DNA of 64,000 bases from Sisyra terminalis (GCA_958496175.1 OY292280.1:2604001-2668000), one strand, 5' to 3'; positions 33,750-46,557 are shown, numbered from the stretch's first letter. A program made the numbers and translations. Notes: generated from the sequence alone by a model not told the origin.

Positions 33750-35080
33750 TCAAATCTCGTAACGGGCAAATTTTCATTATTTTTCAGCTTACGGATTTTT
33801 ATAAACCCTAGAACTGATAAAGACCTGAGTAGTTAAAAGGCGACAATTATTAACAGAGTAGATACCGGATTCACCTCTTATGACAAAAAAAATTTCTAAT
33901 TTTGTGGGCAACAAAAAAAAAAAATATTGATACATAAATAAACGTCTCAGCCAAAAAATATTTGGTTATAAAAGTCTCGAATTTTTGCCATAAAAGTGTG
34001 AATTAAATATATGCATATTTTGGTTTTAAATTTGAACTAAATTGCCGAAAATCCAAGGGAAGTAATCTTCTGAAATCAAAACTTAATTTAAGGGTTTTGA
34101 AGGACGAGTAATCAAGGTGGCCTCTCTCTATGTGGTAAATGTCGGATTCAAGTCTTATGAAGACTGAATTATATAATTTTTTGGATTAAAAAATATAAAA
34201 CATAGATACTAAAGTTAACATCTTAGCCGAAATTTATTTGGTTATAAAAGTTTTGGATTTTTGCCTTAAGGGTGTGAATTTTTTACACGCATTTTTGTTT
34301 AAATTTCGATCTTAATTTTGGAGTCGAAAACCCAAAGGAAATAACCTAAATTAAAAGTTTAAATAAGGCAATTGGAGGACGAGTGATCAAGGTGGCCTCT
34401 CCGGAATTGGTTGATTCCGAATTCAAATCTTATGACGAAAAAATTTTATAATTTTTTTGTACTACCACAGCCGAAAAATATTTAGGTACTTAAGGTTTGG
34501 ATTTTTTCCTTAGGGGTGTTAATTTAATATATGCGTTATATACGCATACTTTTGTTTTAATTTCGACCAAAATTTTGGTGCCGAAAATCCAAGGGAAGTA
34601 ATTTTTGAAAATTGAAAAAATCAAAACTTAATTTATGGCTTTTGGAGGACGAATGGCCAAGGTGGCCTCCTCGAAAATAATAGATACCGGATTCAAGACT
34701 TATGACGAAAGAATTTTCTTTACTTTTGGACTATAGAAAAAATATTGATCTAAAAGAAACGTCTCCGCCCAAAAATATTTGGTTACAAAGGTCTTGAATT
34801 TTTGCCATAAGAGTGTGAATTTAATGTATGTATATTTCTGAACTAAATTGCTGAAAATCCAAGAGAAGTAATCTCCTAAAATTCAAAAAATCAAAATTTC
34901 ATTTTAGGCTAATGGAGGACGAGTAGTTAAGGTGGCCACTCCTAAATTGGTAGATTCCGATTTTAAGTCTTATGATGAAAGAATTTTTTAATATCTTGGA
35001 TAACTTAAAAAAAGCATTGATACTAAAGTCTTAGCCGAAAAATATTTAGTTTCAAAAGTTGGGGATTTTTGAACTCGCAT
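33750..35080 (+). repeat. Satellite, period about 270 bp, with a SINE-head-like motif in each unit
   Basis: AAGGTGG inside a GACGAGTGGTCAAGGTGGCC-like block recurs at about 34114, 34389, 34659 and 34929 (steps 275, 270, 270). Each unit also has CCGAAAAATATTTGGTTA, TTTTTGCC.TAA..GTGTGAAT, AAAATCCAAGGGAAGTAA and GATTCAAGTCTTATGACGAA. The block resembles the SINE head, with GGACGAGTGG where the SINE has GGCCGAGTGG. The units have diverged by point changes and small indels, so the array is not very young. Confidence 0.8.
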
Positions 35081-37329
35081 CTTGTACTAGTCTATAACTG
35101 GTAAAAGGTATGCATCTTTTTCTCAGATTGTAATTGAATAAAAAGAAACAAAAGGAGGAAAAATTTATTTTTCCTAGAAAATTAAGAAGATATAGATATG
35201 ATTTTGGGTAAGGTTTATAATTTTAAACACTTTTGTAAGCGATTTTTGAAAAAAATCGATTATCTAATATCGATGTTTTTCTGAGCAATGTTGCATCCTT
35301 ATTCATAGTCGATTGGAGTCAGTGACCTAAATCTTTCGGAGAGGCTGAATATAATGAGGACCTTTTTTTTTGGACAAAAAATCCAAACAACGGCCAGAAC
35401 AGCTGTCCCGCGAAGGGATACTATCCAAACAAGAGGCCAACCCGAACTCTCCCCTCGTCCAAAATCCACGAATATCAATCACGGCCACTGTACCTTTCGG
35501 CTTTTGGGCTTACCTTGACCCAACTTCCCGGCAGTGTTTAGCCCAAAAAAATGCCAACAATAGCCAAACAGATGTTCTCCAACCGGACAATCAACCCTTT
35601 TTCGGATACGTTTGTGAATCATTTTACGAACTCGAAAAATGTTCAGTTTTTGTTTGGAATTGGATTGGATAAGTTGGGGTAATTGGGAAATTCTTGTAAA
35701 TATCAATTATTCAATTAGGCGCCGGTGAAAATAATTAACGAAAATTACCAGTTCTGGATATTGTTTGGCGAATTTTCCTCGACATTTGTGTCGTGCGTTT
35801 TTTGTTTCGAAAGCTCACTGGGCTTTTTCTGCTTCTGGTTATGGTTAAGTGTTTTAAGTCGAGTTAAACAAGTTAGTGACTTTAAAATTTCATAAATTAC
35901 GAAACTATTTTGTCTGAGTGGTTGGGATGAAGCGGCCACATTGTGTGGATAATGGGGAACGTCAAACGGGAAGATTCGGGAACGGCGGAATGAGTGGGTG
36001 GTTGGGTGTAGCAGATAGGGTTGCGATAAACGAGCCGAGTATTGTGCTAAGGACAATCCAGGATGTGTCCCGCTCCTATCCCGAAACATGTAACCTGCAT
36101 TTCGTGATAAAACACAGACCAAACACTTGAACATAAATATGTGGTGGATATCGGAAATTTATGAAAATGATTTTTCCGACATTTTTTCCAGCCCGGAAAA
36201 AAATGGCCAAACGGGAAGATAACACGGCAACACCAAAATCGATGGGACGAGCGCTAGCATTTAAACAAGTGCTTTACATTTTTCAATTAAAATATTTTTG
36301 TTGGAAAATTAATTTTTCCATCGCCCTTTACATCAGTGGAAAATTAATTAAGTAGAAATGGAAATGTATACATTACTAATTGGTACTTTGAAAGAAAAAC
36401 TGTGGAAAGTGTTTTTCTTTCAATTAGTAGGCATTTTCTTTTAATTTTCTTTTCACTTGCCTACACATTTTCGTTTGGGAAAACTTTAAAACGAAAAGAA
36501 AATTTTTCACGATTCGGTTATATTTATTATTGCCATTGTTATCGCAACAACATTACAGACAAATGATGAAAACTCTCACGGAAAAACTTTTTTTCCTTCA
36601 CGTTACAATCATTCCGAAATTCGTGTTTACCTAATAAACGCACCCCATCCATCAACCCACCACCACCCACATCCCACCCCACACGACTGTCAAATGTCAT
36701 ATTTTCCCATCGAATTTTTCCGGTTTGTCACAATTCTGACGCAATATCGATAACATTTAATTAAAAAAAATATTTTTCCACCGTTTGCACAAAAGAAACG
36801 CGTCTTCAAATCAGCCATTAAAATTCACCCCCGGAAAAAAAATGGCGGCCAAGCTTCACAGCTTTTTTTTTTTTGGGGACACTAATTTTCAAGGAACAAA
36901 GACAACAAGTTGTACGGATATATGCCGGCAATGATTTGTTCTTTTTCTATTAGTGCGTCGTGGGATTTGGAAAGGGGGTGTCCAGTACACCCTCGATGGG
37001 GGTGAAAAACTACATCATTTTAGACAATCAAGGGTGGAACCCTGGCTTTTTTTAATCAAAGCTCAATGATGGGGAGACCGTGAATGTAGCGAAAGGAAAA
37101 AAAATCCTTTATCTGAAAGCTCAATTTTCTTAAACGGGAAAACTTGTGAAGACTAATTTGTAAAGTGGAATTTTTCCAAGAAAATGGGAAATTAGCTCTT
37201 TACAAACCAACTTTGCTCATCTTTTTTTTTTGTAAAGCAAAAAGAAACTTTCATTCACTAACAAATCCAAAAGCTTTTTTTAAAAATTCAATAACTCATT
37301 TTACCAACTTAATACCAATTAATCTTTAA
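35081..37329. other. No gene supported; higher-complexity stretch at 35.3-36.2 kb
   Basis: 35280-36140 is less AT-rich and has frames of 100 (plus, 35370-35672) and 129 codons (minus, 35745-36134). Neither translation shows a pattern I recognise. An unrecognised exon cannot be excluded. The rest is AT-rich; near 36840 is AAAATGGCGGCC. Confidence 0.4.
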
Positions 37330-39080
37330 ACTTGTGTTTTTCGGGAATCTCTGTACCGATTTTGATGAAATCTAATATATTTTACATACTTTTAAATTAT
37401 AGGAAAAAACTAGAACCAATTAATCTTTCCCGAATAAGAAATGTGAGAAAAAATTAATGACACATTGGTTATTTTTAATTTTTTTTAAACAAATGCCAAT
37501 TTAAATATAATCAAAATTTTTACTTACACAAGATCACACTTTTATTCAGTGTCAAATACCAAAAAATATATTTTTTTTAATATCAGTTAATACAATTTAA
37601 GAATTTAATACCAAAAACTCTATAAATTTACTTGTTTCAAAATAGGGGGCACCTTTTTTGGGAATCACTGCACCGATTTTGATGAAATCTTATACATTTT
37701 ACATACCATGAAACTTTTTGAGGAATAAACTAGAATTTTTAGGGCTTAAAATTTCCGGGAGAAAAAAAATAATGAAAATTAGGCCTTTTTTTTTTTAACT
37801 CATTCCATTTTAAAAATTATCAAAATTTTAACTTAAAAATTATCATAAGTAAGTGCATCAAATTTCATTAAAATCTGTAAAGTGATTTTCAGTTTTGATC
37901 GTTTTTGTTTTAAGTGCGATATAGTGCTTCAGTAAAAATGATCAAAAATAAGAATCAAAAAAATTATGCTTGTAGAGCAAAAAACTCGATTTTTTTGTAT
38001 TGTATCTAATGTAAAAAATGGCGACGTCTTAATCGCCAGCGACGAGTAAGAAATAAAATCTCCTAGCACTTTCAATTTGGAACTAAAACAATTGATTCTT
38101 TTTAAAATTAATTGATACATATGAAGAATTTAACTCCAAAAATTCTATTAACTAATTTATTTCAAAACATGAGGCCACTTTTTCGGGAATCACTGAACCG
38201 ATTTTGTCGAAATCGGCATTTTACGTTCTATGAAATTTTAAGGCTCAATTTTTTTCAAAAGAAGAAGAGGGAGATAGAATGAAAGAAAGTTAGGCCATTT
38301 TTGGTATTTTTTTTAATAAGAGCCATTTTTAAATATTCATAATTAGAACGTAAAAAATATCATAATAAGAAAAATGCATCAAATTTTATCAAAATCAGCT
38401 AAGTAATTTCTAGTTTTGATCGTTTTTTTTAAGTGCGTCGTTTGGTTTACACAAAAATTTTCATTAATAAAATAATCTTGTGTAAAAAAATGGCGACGTT
38501 TTTAAGAGTGAAAAAAAAAAAACTAGCTTTTGCATTGAGAAACAGTACAATACATTTTTTTCAATATTAATTGATATAGTTGAAGATTTTAATTCCAAAA
38601 ATTTTTTTAACTTGTATATTTCAATACATGAGGCCACTTTTTCGGGAATTACTGAATCGATTTTGTTGAAATCAAACGCATTTTAGGTTCAATGAAATTT
38701 TTTGAGAAAACTAGAACTTTTATGAATTAATTTTTTCAAATGGAGAACTGGGAGAAAGAATGAAATAAAATAAAGTCATTTTTGGTGTTTTTTTTTTAAA
38801 TCGTTCTATTGTAAAAATATTCAAAATTTTAACTCAAAAATTATCATAATACGTAAATTGAATAAAATATCATCATCTGTGAAGTGATTTCTAGTTTTAA
38901 TCGTATTTTTTTAAGTTTTTAAGTGCATTTTTTGCTTCTACAAAAGTGGTCAAAAATAAGATTCCAAAAAAATATGCTTGTAGAACTAAAAACTCGATTT
39001 TTCGTATTGCATCTAGTGTAAAAAATGGCGACGTTTTAATCGCTGGAGATGAGACAGAAAAAAATTTTCTAGCCTGTCTC
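37330..39080 (+). repeat. Diverged tandem repeat, period about 0.3-0.5 kb
   Basis: CGGGAATCACTG..CCGATTTTG.TGAAATC recurs at about 37341, 37659, 38184 and 38643. AAAAAATGGCGACGT recurs at about 38014, 38486 and 39020, closing three of the units. Each unit also has CTAGTTTTGATCGT and a poly-T run. Divergence between units is substantial, and the first unit is short. Confidence 0.75.
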
Positions 39081-39505
39081 ATAGTTGAGGAAAAGCTCGC
39101 ACTTGCAAACCAGCCCCTTCCACGGGGGTGTTGGGGCCAACCCTTACCGGTTGGGGTTGCCCGTTTCGGGACAATCTCCCGCGAAAAATGATAAATGTGT
39201 GTCAGAAAGAAAACACAAAAGATCGTCGGTTTTTATTCGAGTTTTCTCGACTATAAAAGATAAAATTACGTTGGCATGTGCACGAAAATGAAAAGAAAAT
39301 TCCCGTCGTCCAGAAGAAAAGTTCTCCATCGTAAAGTTTACACAAGAAGCAACCCCTGCGCTTAGTGACAGTGAAAAAAATCGAAAAAATTTCAATAGGC
39401 CACCACATAACTTCCTTGAATTGGCTGTCCCTTATTTAAAGTTTATTTTCCTTCTTTTGTCATTGCTACCGTTAAAAAATTACTATCCATTCATTGCTTA
39501 TATCT
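39081..39505. other. No gene seen
   Basis: Short G+C-richer piece (39110-39190, CCACGGGGGTGTTGGGG) after the array, then AT-rich DNA. Overlapping frames on both strands, none protein-like. Confidence 0.45.
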
Positions 39506-39621
39506 AGTGTCCGACCACAACTGGTTTTTACGGCCGAAACCAAATTTCGGCATCAGTCGCGGCTTGACGACAGCCGAAACTAACCCGAAACTAGGCCGAA
39601 CTGAAAGCTCGATCGGATACT
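39506..39621 (+). mobile_element. MITE-A, minimal 116-bp copy
   Basis: Left end AGTGTCCGACC, GTTTTTACGGCCGAAAC, then directly the right-end blocks (GACGACAGCCGAAAC, ACTAGGCCGAA) and GATCGGATACT. Essentially two ends joined after a large internal deletion, which shows that the ends define the family. Confidence 0.75.
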
Positions 39622-40140
39622 TATTATTGATTAGTAATAAACGTCTTGTATACCAGTGAAAATGACAATGTTTTCTTCATCTACTACCCAATTCTCTTTC
39701 TCTGTCACAATTTTACCTAACACTTAACCTTAGACCATTGAAATATACTATCAGCTAAAATTTATAAGACCATAAATCTAAAGCCAAAGAAAATTTATGT
39801 TATTCAATAACGGTTTTCAAAATCAGCTGAGAAAAACTTCTTTTGTGGGTTAATTTTCCAACGAGTATACGTAAGTAGACCTCAAAAGGTTTCAACCCTA
39901 ATAAAAGGTGTACAACTAAATACCATATCTACAAATTGAGATGAAAAATAAATGGATATTAGAGGATTCATCAAAATTTTACAAACCCTTAAATGATTTT
40001 TCTTTATCCAAATAAAAGATCTACAAAAGAGGGAGGGAAGATAATTGTTAGCTAAAATGGAACCAAATTTTTGTTAATTACACTTTTAATTAATTAAAAG
40101 TAGGTCCAAAATCAGCACTAACCAAAAAATAATGGCCTAC
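39622..40140. other. No gene seen
   Basis: Unique-looking AT-rich DNA. Confidence 0.45.
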
Positions 40141-40294
40141 TGGTGAACGAGTGGTCATGGTGGCCGCTCCAAAACTAGTTGGGTTTGAATCGAGAAATGT
40201 TTCGATATTTCACGGTTATGGATTTTTAATTAACTCTAGAGTCTCCAGATAAAGACCATAGCAGTAATAAAGCACAGATAAATTACTATTAAAG
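40141..40294 (+). repeat. tRNA-derived SINE, diverged
   Basis: GAACGAGTGGTCATGGTGGCC replaces the usual head, so the A box is mutated. GGGTTTGAATCGAG, ATTAACTCTAGAGTCTC and AGCACAGATAAATTAC mark the rest of the family sequence. Confidence 0.65.
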
Positions 40295-40739
40295 ATCTCG
40301 TATTAAATATATTGCTTATGAACGTTTAAGGGTCGATATTCACATATTTAAATAGTAACAGTTATCACCCAGACAAAATTGTATCCGTAGGATAGAAAAA
40401 TCATTAGTTTTTTCTCCCAAAAATATGAAAGATTTATCTGACTGATAACCTGATGAAAATTTGATATTCAATGATTTTTTGATTCTTTATCCATCCACCA
40501 ATCTTATAGCGATGCAAAACATCGCTTACAAAACATCGATATAGACTAATCTAAGCCTCACTTCTGGAGGGCGAATTCCACTAGATAAGTAGATAAGGGT
40601 GTCCGTTATTTCCCAAATTGTTTTTTTTTACAGCGATCTCCCCCTGAATTTTTAGTTTAAGATAAAAAAAAAATATCCAATTAAGCTCTTGTCATCAAAT
40701 AGTTTGGACCACTCTTTTCACATGAATCATCACAAAGCA

Positions 40740-40940
40740 GTTACAAAGTGTTTCAAACTACTTGATGACCACTGAGGAAGATTGCTTGGCAATCGAAATA
40801 CGTATCTGGGTAATACGTCACGAATATTTTTGTTTGAAGTTTTACTCAATTTTATGTTTATGGTATGATTTTTATATATTATTATATTAAATTATACTAC
40901 ATAAATTGGACCGCAATATATTCTATATATTGTATAACTG
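40740..40940 (+). mobile_element. HH-C repeat, best copy, nested in the inverted-repeat element
   Basis: Contains the intact HH-C hammerhead followed by the tail shared with 12015-12139 (TACTACATAAATTGGAC, GCAATATATTCTATATATTG). Just downstream, TATAACTGTTCAAAGTCA is the reverse complement of the sequence just upstream of the copy at 11943. This again hints at opposed copies or ends. Confidence 0.7.
40762..40815 (+). ncRNA. Hammerhead ribozyme motif, family HH-C, intact core
   Basis: Core box CTGAGGA (G at the variable position 7) plus an extra A; stem II GATTGC-TTG-GCAATC, six perfect pairs; GAAA; stem III ATACGTAT, self-complementary; cleavage after C of ATC. Stem I begins CCA/TGG and continues with weaker pairs. 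The core matches CUGANGA...GAAA...UH. Stem I beyond three pairs is not convincing, so this call is less sure than HH-A. Confidence 0.7.
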
Positions 40941-41946
40941 TAGTATAACTGTTCAAAGTCAGCAAAAAAATGATATTTTGATTATCCAGGGTAAATTTTC
41001 GTACTTTAATCAATATTTTGTACCTACGAAGTGAATTTCACACTAATTAATGAGACTATCGACAAAAGTTCAATTAAAATTCGAATTTTTACCATTTCGC
41101 CTGACACAATCTAGAAGAAATTTCTTAGAACTTGTAGTCAACATCATTTTTATTGAGCCTATAGTCGATTAATTGGTCGTTAAGAAGTTAAATGTTGAAT
41201 AACTTTTAATGGAGTGATTTAATCGAAAATTCATAAGAAACCTTTTTTGTAGAGCGTTAAATTTTACGTCAGAATTATTTGACCTTAAACCTTTTCATCC
41301 ATTTGTGTCTGAGAAAAAAAATGAAATGGTAAAAAGTCAAATAATCCCATGTTTTAATCCCGGTTTAATTAAGAAATTAACAGCTTAATTGTATTGGATA
41401 AATTTTTTTATACCTTAAACTAAAAATTCAGGGGGCGATCGCTGTAAAAAAAACAATTTGGGAAATAACGGACACCCTACAATACATATTATCTCATAAT
41501 TTTGGATTCTTCAGTCTAAGGCAATCATATTGTGAGCCATTACCCAATTAATAAAATTTTGTTGCACTTATTTTTCTTGAATCAATCCTTAATTTTGAGC
41601 TATAGTCTTCTGAGGGTTGAAAAACAAAATTCTAGTGTTTTGAAAAAAATTATTAATTTTTATAATAAATGCATACAACCAAACAATTTTTATTCATACT
41701 ATAAAAAAAAATACTTTTTGATAAGGTTAAGGGATGTAAATCCAAAAGCGTTAATAGAAGGTTAATACCTACGAAATTAAGAGATCAAACATTAAATTTC
41801 TTAAAAAATTCGACAAAATTGGTATTAATTCGAAAAATGGTAATTTGCTACCCTTGGAAGAGTTGAAGCTATAGAAGTAATGAGTATAAATAGGACACAT
41901 TCTATATCCAAAACTAACGAAAAAAATATTTAGAATACAAAATTTG

Positions 41947-42169
41947 GCTCATATGTACTTTAACACACCCACAATCTGGCAATGTTGCATTTTCGACTTT
42001 GTTTTTAATTTAATTCGCGATTAAATCGGCTCATAATAGAAATTTAGCCACAAAAGAGAGAATTATATCATATTAGAATTGAATAAATAAAAATATCGCG
42101 ATTTAAATTAAAACAAAGTCGAAAATGCAACGTTGCCAGATTGTGGGTGTGCTAAAGTACACTTGAGCC
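41947..42169. mobile_element. Foldback element, ~75-bp arms
   Basis: 41947-42024 and 42095-42169 are near-perfect inverted copies: CACACCCACAATCTGGCAA, TTGCATTTTCGACTTTG, TTTAATTTAA and CGCGATT with their complements, around a spacer of about 70 bp. Non-coding, so a MITE-like or foldback element. Confidence 0.85.
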
Positions 42170-43395
42170 CAAAATTTTTGGATAATTTTTTTAATTAGGA
42201 AAGCTTTTGATACTTTTATTCAATAAAACAAATGATTAATTCATTGTGGGATTAAAAAAAACAAAAGAAATGAAATGAAATGAAATGAAATGAAATTACC
42301 CTATTTTTGTAAGTGTACAAAGCTTTTTTTTACATAATTCAAGTAATTATCGTAAGCTCGACTTATGAGATTAAATTTTCTTAATTATATTCAACAAGAA
42401 TAATTTAAAATCACGGAAAATGATTGTGAGAAAAATCAACGAGTTTTCCCTTTGAATTATCTTTTGCATTCGTTGCTCCATTGTTTGCAAGTAAAAGCTT
42501 TTTCCAAAAGCTTTAATTTCTTATTAATATCTTAATCAATAATTAATTTTAAATAAATTTACTCATTGTGATAATGATCTTTTTGAGACCGAGACGATAG
42601 TCGATTCGGTGTTTTACTTTTTTTTTTTGTCCTTTTTATTTCGGATGGGAAAAATGCGCGACAGGAAGCCGGAAGAGGGATGAATGTCGAGAAGGGTTGA
42701 ATGGGGGTTAAGAAAGATAGGGTTAAGTAACGCGATTCGCGAGTGGCTTGTCATAGGAAATTGCCAGAGGGCAGCTGATATTTGACCCTTCACGTGTTAA
42801 TTTATGCACAAAAGGGCACAAATGCAGTGTCCTTTCTTCTATTTAATTTAACCCTTTACGCGCACTGAATTGATCGTTACGTTACCTGAGTTCTGGATCG
42901 CAAAAAATTTCGTTTAAATAGCGAAAGGGGTTGTCTACTTATTAAATTAAAAATGACCAATATTTCAGCCCTTTTTCACGGATCTATTGTCTCAAAAAAA
43001 GATCTAATTCGACCGCAACGGTTATTAATTGTTTGGCCGGGAAAGGGTGCAACATTGTGTGAAACGCTTAGGGTTTTTGTCTCTGGAAAAAGCCGGTTTG
43101 GAGTGATCACATTTTTTTGCTCCTCTTGTCGCTCCTCCTTTCTCCAATGGCATCAAACTACACCTTTCTTCTTCACTTCCTTATAGTACATTTCATACAT
43201 GGAAGTATTTCAATCTCAACAATTTTCGGTTATTAAAATTTCATCATTTTAGTATCCCTTACAGCATTTCAAATGTGTACCACCATTAACTTTATTCTCA
43301 TCTTCCAAAAAGAATCAAAAAAAAAAATTAGATATAAAGAAACTTAAGTTAAATCTTCACATCTCCATACTAACATAAAGATATTACATATTCCT
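42170..43395. other. No gene seen
   Basis: AT-rich, with a mixed patch at 42.6-43.2 kb. The 77-codon plus frame at 42953-43186 is not recognisable. Confidence 0.45.
42267..42296 (+). repeat. (GAAAT)6 microsatellite
   Basis: Six perfect copies of the pentamer GAAAT. Confidence 0.95.
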
Positions 43396-43655
43396 AGTGT
43401 CCGACCAAACTTTCGGTTTCGGCCTAGTTTCGGCCAAAAAACGAGTTTCGGCTTAATTTTGGTTTCGACTGTCCCCAAGCCGAATATACGACCGAAACCA
43501 AAACTGAATTCGTAAAATAAACACTTATTATTTGATTCTTGAATTATAAATACTGATAACTATCAGTTCATTATTATCTTGAATATTTTTTTGTTTTTAA
43601 GAAATTATTTTATTTTTAAGATATAAGAAAGAATATTCCTGTTTTCTTGTATCGT
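43396..43655 (-). mobile_element. MITE-A, minus orientation, truncated
   Basis: AGTGTCCGACCAAACTTTCGG is the element's right end in reverse. The interior ATACTGATAACTATCAG matches the reverse complement of 15540-15570. The other end is missing. Confidence 0.75.
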
Positions 43656-44009
43656 TTTTTCAATGGTTTGATTAAAAAAAGTTGGTACTCATATCGAATA
43701 TGGGTTCCAGATTTAAATACATCGACTAGGACTTGAATTCATGAATTCATTTTTGTATGTCGTAAGTTAATATTTATTTCAATGTCACTTTCGTTTGTGT
43801 ACTAGAAAATTGCATGTGATTGAAACTTGAATAATTTTTGAACAAACGAACTTAAAAAAAATAAACAAAAATAAATGAACCCGACTTTTTTTGTAGATCA
43901 TTGATTTTTCTACAAAAATATTTTTGTATGTCTATTATAAATCAAATTCTGAAGAATGAAAATAATTTCACTTTGTTGCATTAATAGATTATTTGAAAAT
44001 CGAATTTGT

Positions 44010-44255
44010 AGTGTCCGACCGAAACTTGTTTTTACGGCCGAAACTTTCATATAAGGTTATGTTTTCTTAGAAAAATAAGTTAATCATAATTCGTCTGTCC
44101 TTACTTTTAAATCCTATAGGTACTCATTAATCATTTAGTCCCTAATATTTGAGCTATTCATTAACATAACATATTACAATAATTTTTTATTTCAAATAAA
44201 TTATTTTTGTTAAAATAAGGGGTTAATTTGAAAGAAATTAACCTAATATAGATGA
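44010..44255 (+). mobile_element. MITE-A, 3'-truncated
   Basis: Intact left end AGTGTCCGACCGAAACTTG then GGCCGAAACTTTCATATAAG. The interior TAATCATTTAGTCCCTAATA and AATAAGGGGTTAATTTGAA follow the copies at 6740 and 29201. It breaks off before the right end. Confidence 0.75.
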
Positions 44256-46534
44256 ATTCTCAATAGATGAATTCCCAGTCAATAAGTAAATTCGAATTCT
44301 TTTCTGCATAAATATACAAAAAAGATGAATTAGAGAATTCAAAATCACTTTTACGGAAATAAACTTATAAAAAAATAAAAATTGCCTTTTTTGCTGAACT
44401 GAGATTTTCGACAAAAGTTTTGGTGAAATTTCATGACATTAAATGTCAAGGGGCACCTTGGTACCCAATAGGCAAATTTGTACAGTTTTTCGATGTTCAA
44501 TTAGTGAAGCGGAGATTCCAGGAATTCAAGTATTCTAATATCAACTATCCTGAAACTATTGACCCATGATCTTTATTTGGGAATTTAGACTCTTTCTTAA
44601 AAAAAAAAATATGGGGGTCTACAGAAACTATCAAAATTCGTCCTCCTTAAGCATCATTGTAATTAAAATATATCCGTTACACAAATTGTGAATCCAGAAT
44701 CATTCCCAAATTAAAACATTCAGGAAAAATAGGATCCCAAAATGATGTATTTTTTTTTGAAAAAATGAAGTTTTTTATTCCAAAAATGTCAACGAATAAT
44801 TTTTTTTAGTAATTTAATGAAACTTTTTGGATGTACTGAAAGCCAAAATGGACAATATTTGTAAAGGTTATGGACCCAGTTATAATAGTGTGATAGAGGT
44901 ATGAAAGATAATAGGTGATAGGTAAACAGATTTCCCCAAAAAAAAAAAAAGAAAATTTGGGTAAATTTCAGTAGTTAACTCTTGTGGGCTTACAAAATTA
45001 TAGAAGTTGTCCATTTTAGGAATTATACAAAAAAAAAAAAGGAAAATCGAAACTATATTCTTCTCAATTTTTCAAAAAATAAGTCCAGGATGGATTTAAA
45101 CAGAACCATTGCTAACAATCGCTATGGTGCTAACCATTGCTAAGATTACTTTTGTAAAAAACTTTATCTAGGTATGATTTTTTACTATCGATTCAGAGAT
45201 GAGCTTTTCAATTGAAAGCTCATCCCTTATTTTTCTTTTTTTTAGGTCATTCCGTATTTTTCTTTTTTTTGTTAATAATATCAACTCAAGTTGAAAACTA
45301 TGTTTTTTTTTTATATTTAATGCATACGTCAAATATTTAAAGCTCACAGAGCTTTTAAAGCTCGTTCCAAAACCCCAATATATGTTTACTGGTGGAAAAT
45401 GGACGTGGAATATTTTTCAGAAAAATAACGTCGCAATGGAACGAGTTAACAATTTTTTTTGTAAATTCGCCGCTTTGGTGGTGAAGCTTTCAAAAATGTT
45501 CAAAATGGCTGCTGTTTGGAACAGTTTAATAATTCTGCCAATGTCTGTTTGTTTTATAATTGGTCGATGTTTCCGAAAAAAAATATTGACGAGAAAAAAA
45601 TTTATTGTAGCGAATGTTTATTTTACGTTGTGTTGTGCCACGCCAATATGAAAAATCGGAGCTTTTGCGTCGCACTAGCGTCGGAGCTTTTGACAACCGC
45701 CCTTTAAACCGGCCCTCGAATATTCTACCCTACACATATACATAGTCACAACCGTTCACATATGTCTAGATAGATTGGACAAACATTTTATGTAAATCTA
45801 GTGATATGCATGTGTATGTGTATAAAATGGGGAGTTGGGAAGCTTTTGTCCAGAAATGGGGATAAAATGGGGAACATTATATACAATGCCTGAACATTAT
45901 ACATATATATATGTGCCCTTTACATAAACATGTATAAATATATATATTTGTATGGAAGGCCCGATCACTACCGAGTTGCTCATACTACTTGATTAAGCTC
46001 ATACAATGCGGGGGATACGGGGTGTGGACGATCAGGAGGGGGTGGCTTGCGACAGGGATACATATAATAATTGCACAAGTGCACCATTAACAATGCAAAA
46101 GGCCTATAAGGTATGAACAATTTAGAAATTTCAATTTAACAATTATAGGTAATTAACAATTAAAGAGCGAAGTGTCACTGAAAAAAGCTTGAAAGCTCAA
46201 AAAAATTCAGCAAAAATTTTCCCAGCACTAAAAAAAGTTTGTTACATTTGCCCAATCGGCAATCGGACGTGAGCTTTTTATTTTAATTATCCATCGTGAT
46301 CCTTTTGTGTTACGCGCTTGCAAACATGCATGAGCTTTATGTGATGAGCTTTTGTATAAAAACGGGCTCGTATTATAATTTGCAATGAAATCAATAATTT
46401 CGATAATTATAATATATAGTTTTGCTGTATTTGATTCGACCATATCAATATTTTGAACTGTATGTGCCGAGCTTTCGGAGCTTTTTCGCCGATGGCCGGC
46501 CCGTTTTGTGCAAGTGAGAAAGCATGCGTGTGCA

Positions 46535-46557
46535 AGAGAGGGAGAGAGAGAGAGAGA
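46535..46557 (+). repeat. (GA)n microsatellite
   Basis: GA dinucleotide run with one interruption (AGAGAGGGAGAG). Confidence 0.9.

Larger units (their letters stand above)
40596..41478. mobile_element. DNA transposon-like element with long inverted ends, about 880 bp
   Basis: Left end AGGGTGTCCGTTATTTCCCA and right end its reverse complement TGGGAAATAACGGACACCCT. Pairing continues inward through CAATTTG, the ACAGCGATC.CCCCCTGAATT block, TTTAGTTTAAG and AATCCAATTAAGCT, so the terminal repeats are of the order of 100 bp with small gaps. There is no transposase frame. An HH-C repeat sits inside (40740-40940), probably as a nested insertion. The superfamily is not assigned; the target-site duplication is unclear. 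Confidence 0.72.
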
